Shown here: positions 58,601 through 64,000 of the stretch, piece by piece | Layout: every line of letters starts with the position of its first letter | Position numbering within the stretch: the stretch's first letter is position 1 | Source of the DNA: Diploscapter coronatus | Taxonomy: Eukaryota; Nematoda; Chromadorea; Rhabditida; Rhabditidae | Direction: 5' to 3' | DNA length: 64,000 nt | Assembly (NCBI GenBank): GCA_964036155.1 | Contig: OZ038423.1 | Coordinates: 23,637,249 to 23,701,248 of the forward strand | The notes under the pieces: generated by a model | Databases searched by the model: none | What the model saw: the letters and a program-made list of their open reading frames with translations, nothing else | What the model was told of the DNA's origin: nothing | Translations under genes and position numbers: made by a program

Positions 58601-61600
58601 CACACACACACACACATTCAAAGAAACCGTATTTGAGCTCTTTTCATCGTTATGAAAAAAATCTTGAATCACCTTTTCGAGGACAGATTCCTTAAGCGTA
58701 TCTTATTTCGCTTAACTAATAAACTATATAATTCAAATCTTGCATTTCTCAAAATTACTTTTGAAAAAAGATTACTATACTTCTAACCTGAGCCAGAGTA
58801 ATCATGGACAGTAGTACATTTTCGTCGGTCGGGTCGATATCCGATTCGGAAATGAGCTCGAAGAAAGAATCCGCCATCAGGTGCGATGCCAGCTGGGTCC
58901 ATTCTGGAAACCATTTTTTTCTAATTTTAGTAGGAAAGAATGCTATGAAAAGTAGAAAATATCACAAGATTTCAAAACTTTTTGAAACATTTGGAAAAAA
59001 AATAAAAATGGTAAATACGAGAAAATAAAATGTTATCCTTTACCTGAATCCTCCAAATTTGCTATTTCATTTGAAACGAATCGAGGCTGATCTTCAATAT
59101 TTTGAACCTAAATTGTTGAAAATTTAGAAAATTCATAGCCTGATGAAATAGCATGAAGGGGTAAAATAAAAGCAAATGCTTCCTTTTCCTAACAAAATTT
59201 CAACTTGTGCATTTTTCAAGATACCTGAGTTTGCTGCTCGACTTCCGACCATTCTTTTACAGATTTAATGGAAAGCTCGAACAGAAGTGGAACCAATTTG
59301 GAAGCGTCGAAATTGGCCTGAATATTTTAAAGAAAATCTATTTTAGGAGATAAAAATCGTTTAATTTGTAGTAGAAATCGATAACATGGTAATACAAAGT
59401 ACACATTCAAAAATATTCCCATGTTCCAAAAAATCTCATATTTTTGCAAAGAAAGTGAATATTATTGCAAAGGAATCATTTCAAAACAACTATCAAAATT
59501 CAACCAACCTTAATAAACCCACAAATCATCTGAACGCGCCGATACAGTATGCTTTCGTCGTCGAGACTCTGAAGCGTCAATTTATCGACGTCACCAGCGT
59601 CTTCGTCATCTGAAGTTGCAGTAATCATAACGTCTTCAAGAAAGGAACTACGGTACCTGAATCCAACTCGCTGTTGAGGACTGTGATCATCTTCTGCTTG
59701 CTTTCTTCGTACTGCCAAATTGAAGACGATTTCTTGATACAATAAAACGCCAAAAGTTGAGCCGAAAAATTCAATTTTTTAAGAAAAGGAAAACCAACTA
59801 AATCTTAAGGAGAAAATAAATACAAAGGATAATCTTTGAAAAATAAAATAAATAGAAAATTGCCTTATTTTCCGACTGCCCCAAGACGAATTTGACGGTG
59901 GATTGGAGTTTTTTCGATAAATCCTTGGACATTTGAGAAGAGGCTTCAGAATTCAGACAGGAAGAGGTTAGAAGATCCAGGAAGATTGGGAGCAGCTGAA
60001 ACAATATCTTCTAAGTAAACAAGTTTCGAAATTTAGAGAAAATAATTGATTTTTAGATCGTCAATCCATCAAAAATTTGAGAGGTATTTTCAACAAAAGA
60101 TTAATTAGTTTCAAAATAACTATTTTCGCTGAAATAATACAGAATTTTCAGATTTCTTTATCTGCGATATTTTTTAAATCAAAATATTACCCCAGCCATC
60201 CTTTTCTCTTCAAAAATGAAATTTATCGCGGCTTTGTTGTTGCCCCACATCGCCAGGAGCGTGATTCCCTCTATCGTTTGTTTCGTGACAGCCATCGAGG
60301 TTATGGTAGGTTCTAGAAGTCGCTGAAAATATCGTAATTCAAAGAGAAATTAAAAATGACACTAAGAACAATGAAATTAGGACTCCGTTTCACAAAAAGA
60401 TAAAATTTCAAGAAGCATTTTTTAAAAATATTTCTCACCTCCCATGGCTGAAAGATCCGGTCCAGAATCAAAACCCCGAAAGCCAATTTATCCCGTTTCC
60501 TCAGCTCATCGCAAAACGCGGCGAAAATCATTGAAATTTTCGAACCCATTTGGCCGCTTCCCTGAAATTTCCAAGTTGCAAGGAATTTAAGTTTCTAAAT
60601 TCAAAAATTTTTTGCTTGGCTAAAATCATAAAATCTACAACTCACTTCTTTCATGAGAATGTCGAAAAATTGGTTGACAAGATTTTCGTAGTAAGTCGAT
60701 TTTTTCATGGCCTTTGGAGGCACCGCGAAATGACGGGCGATAGATTCCAGCATTGGGGTATTGTCCCAGAAAGTCGGGCCGGCTGAAGATTAAGATCTTG
60801 AAAAAAATAGAAAATAAAAAATAAAAATACCCAATTCCTGATAGGCATTCAGCATGTGTTGAAGCCCATTTTCCGAGGTCAATATAGACGAAAGGCGGTT
60901 TCCAATCGAAGCCTGAAATAGTCTTTTTATTTTGTTTTAATTTTGATTATTGTCGTTATCAAAACGAGAAAACCTAAGTTTTCATAAATCAGATTTCTGA
61001 AATTTATGTAGGAAAAATGAATTATTAAGACGTACCTTTCAAAAGATTTCAATTTTCGAGGAATATATGAAGAATGAGCATTTTCGAGTCAAAACTTGCC
61101 TGAAACCACTCGGGAGGGGGCGTCGAATTCGGAATTTTCCTGGACAGCCTCATCAGTGCGGGAATGAGAATTTCCCTCGGCAACTTTTCGAGGAGATCCT
61201 TGTAAAATGAGGACTCGATTTCGGGAGACAGGTGGGCTGACTAAATTTTAAAAATTTTCTTAGAGAAAAATTCTAGAAAGAAACACCTGGAAATTTTTTA
61301 GAAGAACAATTACCTGCTCCATCGCACAAATCACATCGTCCAGGTATTTGCGAATCAGCTCGATTTTCAACGCCTCGTTCGAATTAAGAAGATGTTCCAG
61401 GCAGGAGGAAGCGGATTTTAGCTGAAAACTTTGAGATATGCTTCAAGAGAATGTTAAAAATGGTATGAAAAGTTGATTATTGGTTTTATAGGGAATTGGT
61501 AGATTAATCATTTTCAATAATTGAATTTAAAGTTATGGAATTTGGTGTTTCTGAGCCAAACTTTGAAAAATATAGGTTTCAGGCCAATGCTAAAATTTCC

Positions 61601-62637
61601 GTTTGACTAGGAGTTTTCAATCGGAAATGCGTTAGTGTAGCATAAAATAAATTTAAAAATGAACCTTTTCTTTTTGAAATTCCTGATCCGAAGTCAGTCG
61701 TTTCCACTGTTTGATGAAGTTTGATCTTCTGTGGGGCGGTAAGCCTACTCCTAAAAGTGTCGAAGTTTAAAGTCTCGTTTTTGCCGTTTTCCATGTTGAA
61801 AATGACAAAAAATAAATTTAAAAAATACCATCTTCAAAGAACGGCAGGAGACTCGTCAGGATGAAGAACTGGAAGGCGGCCGAAATCGTCTGGACGTCAT
61901 CCAAAGAGAGCAGCTTGAATTCGTCGTCCGTCGTCCGATTCAGAAGCCTCAGCAACGACGAGATCTATAAATTAAAGTAATCTTTTCGTTTTCGAATTAC
62001 AGTATTCTCTTATTTTCTTATAAAAACTACAGTGGTCCTTCAATATCTTCAGAGTTACAGTAATTCTTTATCACTTCTTTCTTAAAAGTAGAAATTCTTA
62101 CCTCATCAAAGATTTTCTGAAGCACGTCGCCCAGCAGAAGACGTCCATCGACGTGTGCGACGGATTCTGAAGGCTGTGACGATGAATTTGACGACGAGGC
62201 TTCCGGCTCTTCCCGAAGAGTTTCACAGAGAAAATTGGTCGAATCGACTTTTTCGACCAGCTTCGAATGGAGCGCAGCGAAAATGTCCCATTTGAACTTC
62301 TTTAGATCCAGATCTGGAAAAAATCGATTTTTTTTCCATCTTATTTCTTCAAAAAATTCATTTGAGTTTTTCTTTTAATTTTAAGGAATTTTTAGACGCT
62401 CTAAAAAGAATATATATTTGAGGAAAGAAGATCTTTCATTTTTAAAATAAATTCTGTACACTTCTTCAATGATTGAATTGAATTCTACAAGTCTTTTAGC
62501 TTGCAGTAAAACGTATTCCCAAAATTGAGCCGATAAAAATTATTTTTATCTCTGAAAAATAATTCCCTACCTGTGTCTTTAGTCGTTAGAATCTTCAAGC
62601 ATTCGAGGCACTCGATAAGTCGACCCTTTTCTGACAT
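55608..62637 (-). CDS. tango6: TANGO6 / RTP1-family HEAT-like protein
   Basis: Twenty-five exons encode 1,003 aa (human 1,094): 62571-62637, 62102-62313, 61829-61964, 61665-61750, 61314-61421, 61100-61240, 60831-60912, 60646-60782, 60439-60561, 60191-60322, 59864-59995, 59657-59711, 59509-59609, 59225-59317, 59044-59107, 58788-58903, 58449-58553, 58330-58404, 57791-57980, 57234-57411, 57013-57145, 56716-56873, 56314-56410, 56033-56149, 55608-55781. The N-terminal two thirds are helical repeats. The RTP1_C1-like part has EPIRGQALLTVAKLVRKRN and DPDSYVFLMAINALGEIALY. The C-terminal part reads VMRASVLSTLSDLTLACRG, SELVRRSAVHLLRQCIRSA and DHIVRLHAQLAIEEIAEGMK, as in TANGO6 (compare VAKLHAQLALEELD). 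Yeast Rtp1 takes part in RNA polymerase II assembly/import; fly Tango6 was linked to secretion. Introns 60913-61099, 59712-59863 and 56150-56313 are GC-AG. The start is 3 nt after a CTTTTAG acceptor, downstream of the ML gene. Confidence 0.88.
58600..58616. repeat. (AC)n microsatellite
   Basis: Seventeen-base run of alternating A and C in a TANGO6-like intron. Confidence 0.9.
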
Positions 62638-62779
62638 TTCCTAAAAGATTTTAAAATTCAAATCAAATAAACAATCAACAAAAATGGGGAAATATCAATT
62701 ACTGCAAAGAAAACAGTAATTTCGTTTACAACGTGAGATAGGGGAAAAATGTTTATTCCAAACAAAAAAAACAATTAGA
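62638..62779 (-). promoter_or_regulatory. Operon-like intercistronic region between the ML and TANGO6-like genes
   Basis: 142 bp separate the upstream stop from the downstream ATG on the same strand. Reading the minus strand, an AATAAA signal (62752-62757) follows the ML stop closely, and AATCTTTTAG/GAAATG places a splice acceptor 3 nt before the TANGO6 start. Spacing, poly(A) signal and acceptor match nematode operons resolved by spliced-leader trans-splicing. Confidence 0.65.
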
Positions 62780-63992
62780 TCAAGGTTGTTTAGTTCGACA
62801 CCAAGCTTGGAACGACGCACAGACGTTGTCACCGGAGGTTTTGTCGTGTAAATCCAACTCCAACTGATAAGGCATATTGTCTTTCAGGATGTTGATGATA
62901 GGCTGAAACTTGAAAGTTCGAAAAGAAAGAGAAATTATTTTAGGAATCTATTCTTTTTCCATCCTAATATTTTAGAAATAACCGTCCACACAAGGCACCG
63001 TTAAGAATAATTAACTAAAGCAATGTATTTGCTTAGAATGAAAATCGGAATTTATCAAATATTTGGAGTGAGAAGAACAAATCTTGAAATTTCAAGCACG
63101 TGTCTAAGAATGCTTGAAACCTGACCTGGAATTGCGTGAAATCAATGGTGACTTTGATCCACTGTCGGCCGGGATTAATCGGGCAGGTGGCGAAATCGCA
63201 AGCGTTTAGATCTTTCCTAAAAAAATCCATAAAAATCTAAGTTTTCAGAGAAAATCGACTTTCTAAAAATCGTAGTGTATTTGGAGTAACTCAAAATTTG
63301 TTACATTTCTTTAGAGTTTTAAAATTAGGCTAAAAGCTTACAGTAATCCAAAAGTGGGTACCGACGCCCAGGAACATCCGCCGTAGTTCCAGCTCCACAA
63401 ATTAACCTGTCCTCGAAGATTCGGGTTGGTGAACGTGTCCGTCGGGTTGTCGATGTCGATCCACACCTGGATTGGGGCGGTCAAGAGGATGGGGTATTCG
63501 GGTTGGCCTGAACACGTTTGAATTTATGAAACTTCAACAGTTTAAAAAACGATTCGATGTTTCGAGAATCCCTCAAAATTAGATTTGTTCAAATCTGTGA
63601 TAATAGCGTTTTCGCATTGGCCTTTTGAATATTAAAAGCAAAAATAGAAAATTATGTTTCAACTTTAATGTAAATATAGCCATTTTAGATATGCATCAGT
63701 GCCGTTAAAGCATATAAAAAATCACTAAGATACGTTTCAAAATTCGTGTATATCAATCAGGTTCTATCCCGGCTAAAAGTGTGATTCTTCTCGTTATTGA
63801 AGTAGTGATATCAGAAATTTTTGAAAAATGCCCACCATTCTGATTCATAACGGTCACGTTGTAGAGCTTGATGGGCCCGTTGCTGCACTCCCACCAGTTG
63901 ATGGTCTTGTCCGTCCCGTTCGGCCATTGATCGCAACACAGACACACGCCCGAAATGACGAGCAAGAGAACTGAGCACTTCAGAAAGGACAT
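62780..63992 (-). CDS. Secreted ML (MD-2-related lipid-recognition) domain protein
   Basis: Four exons, 63836-63992, 63342-63507, 63126-63216 and 62780-62902, encode 178 aa. A signal peptide (MSFLKCSVLLLVISGVCLC) is followed by one ML domain: CDQWPNG, WWECSNGPIKLYNVTVMNQN, YPILLTAPIQVWIDIDNPT, WNYGGCSWASVPTFG, CDFATCPINPGRQWIKVTID, and the tail NVCASFQAWCRTKQP. Paired cysteines and the CPI segment fit the NPC2/GM2A-like fold that binds a lipid in the lumen or outside the cell. Nematodes carry many such genes, so orthology is not assigned. The start lies 9 bases from the window end, so its 5' flank is unseen. It is likely the first gene of an operon with TANGO6. Confidence 0.85.
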
Positions 63993-64000
63993 GGGGAGGT

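Noticed and set aside
1..64000. CRISPR arrays, operators, riboswitches or bacterial gene cassettes
   Set aside because: None seen; every supported gene has introns, and the window is eukaryotic.

Overview
The window is about 64 kb of nuclear DNA from a nematode. Evidence: AT-rich introns ending in TTTCAG or TTTTAG, many introns of 38-400 bp, acceptor-like sites just before start codons (as for spliced-leader addition), one operon-like gene pair, and proteins of nematode/animal type. Species was not determined. All gene models were built by hand from splice sites; every complete model keeps frame through all exons and its total CDS length is divisible by three.

Layout, left to right: (1) 1-6559, minus: a RING/B-box/coiled-coil gene of the TRIM-NHL class (NCL-1/Brat-like), running off the left edge before its NHL repeats. 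(2) 6744-7864: a foldback mobile element with two 386-bp inverted arms. (3) 9286-11994, minus: POLDIP2-like. (4) 13489-24463, minus: a DLGAP/GKAP-like scaffold with a 6-kb intron. (5) 28037-31157, minus: DEK_C plus SWIB chromatin protein. (6) 32027-35758, minus: a secreted LDLa-EGF-fibrinogen mosaic protein carrying a Tc1/mariner-type MITE in an intron. (7) 37430-40203, minus: class I phosphatidylinositol transfer protein. (8) 43524-45060, minus: EMG1/NEP1, head to head with (9) 45252-46002, plus: SRP9. (10) 47340-55025, plus: NHL-1/Thin/TRIM32-like RING-B-box-NHL protein. (11) 55608-62637, minus: TANGO6-like. (12) 62780-63992, minus: ML-domain lipid-binding secreted protein, only 142 bp upstream of TANGO6 and probably in an operon with it.

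The genes do not form one pathway. Several are housekeeping (EMG1 in ribosome biogenesis, SRP9 in protein targeting, PITP in lipid transfer, TANGO6); two belong to the TRIM-NHL family. No tRNA, rRNA, CRISPR array or prokaryotic feature was seen. The most notable observations are six GC-AG introns among about 121 modelled introns, a short motif (core TAWGYTTCARAA) recurring in introns throughout, the foldback element with a probable 8-bp target duplication, a possible internal promoter in the NHL-1-like gene that would give a RING-less isoform, and dispersed purine/pyrimidine-rich repeat arrays in the intergenic DNA.
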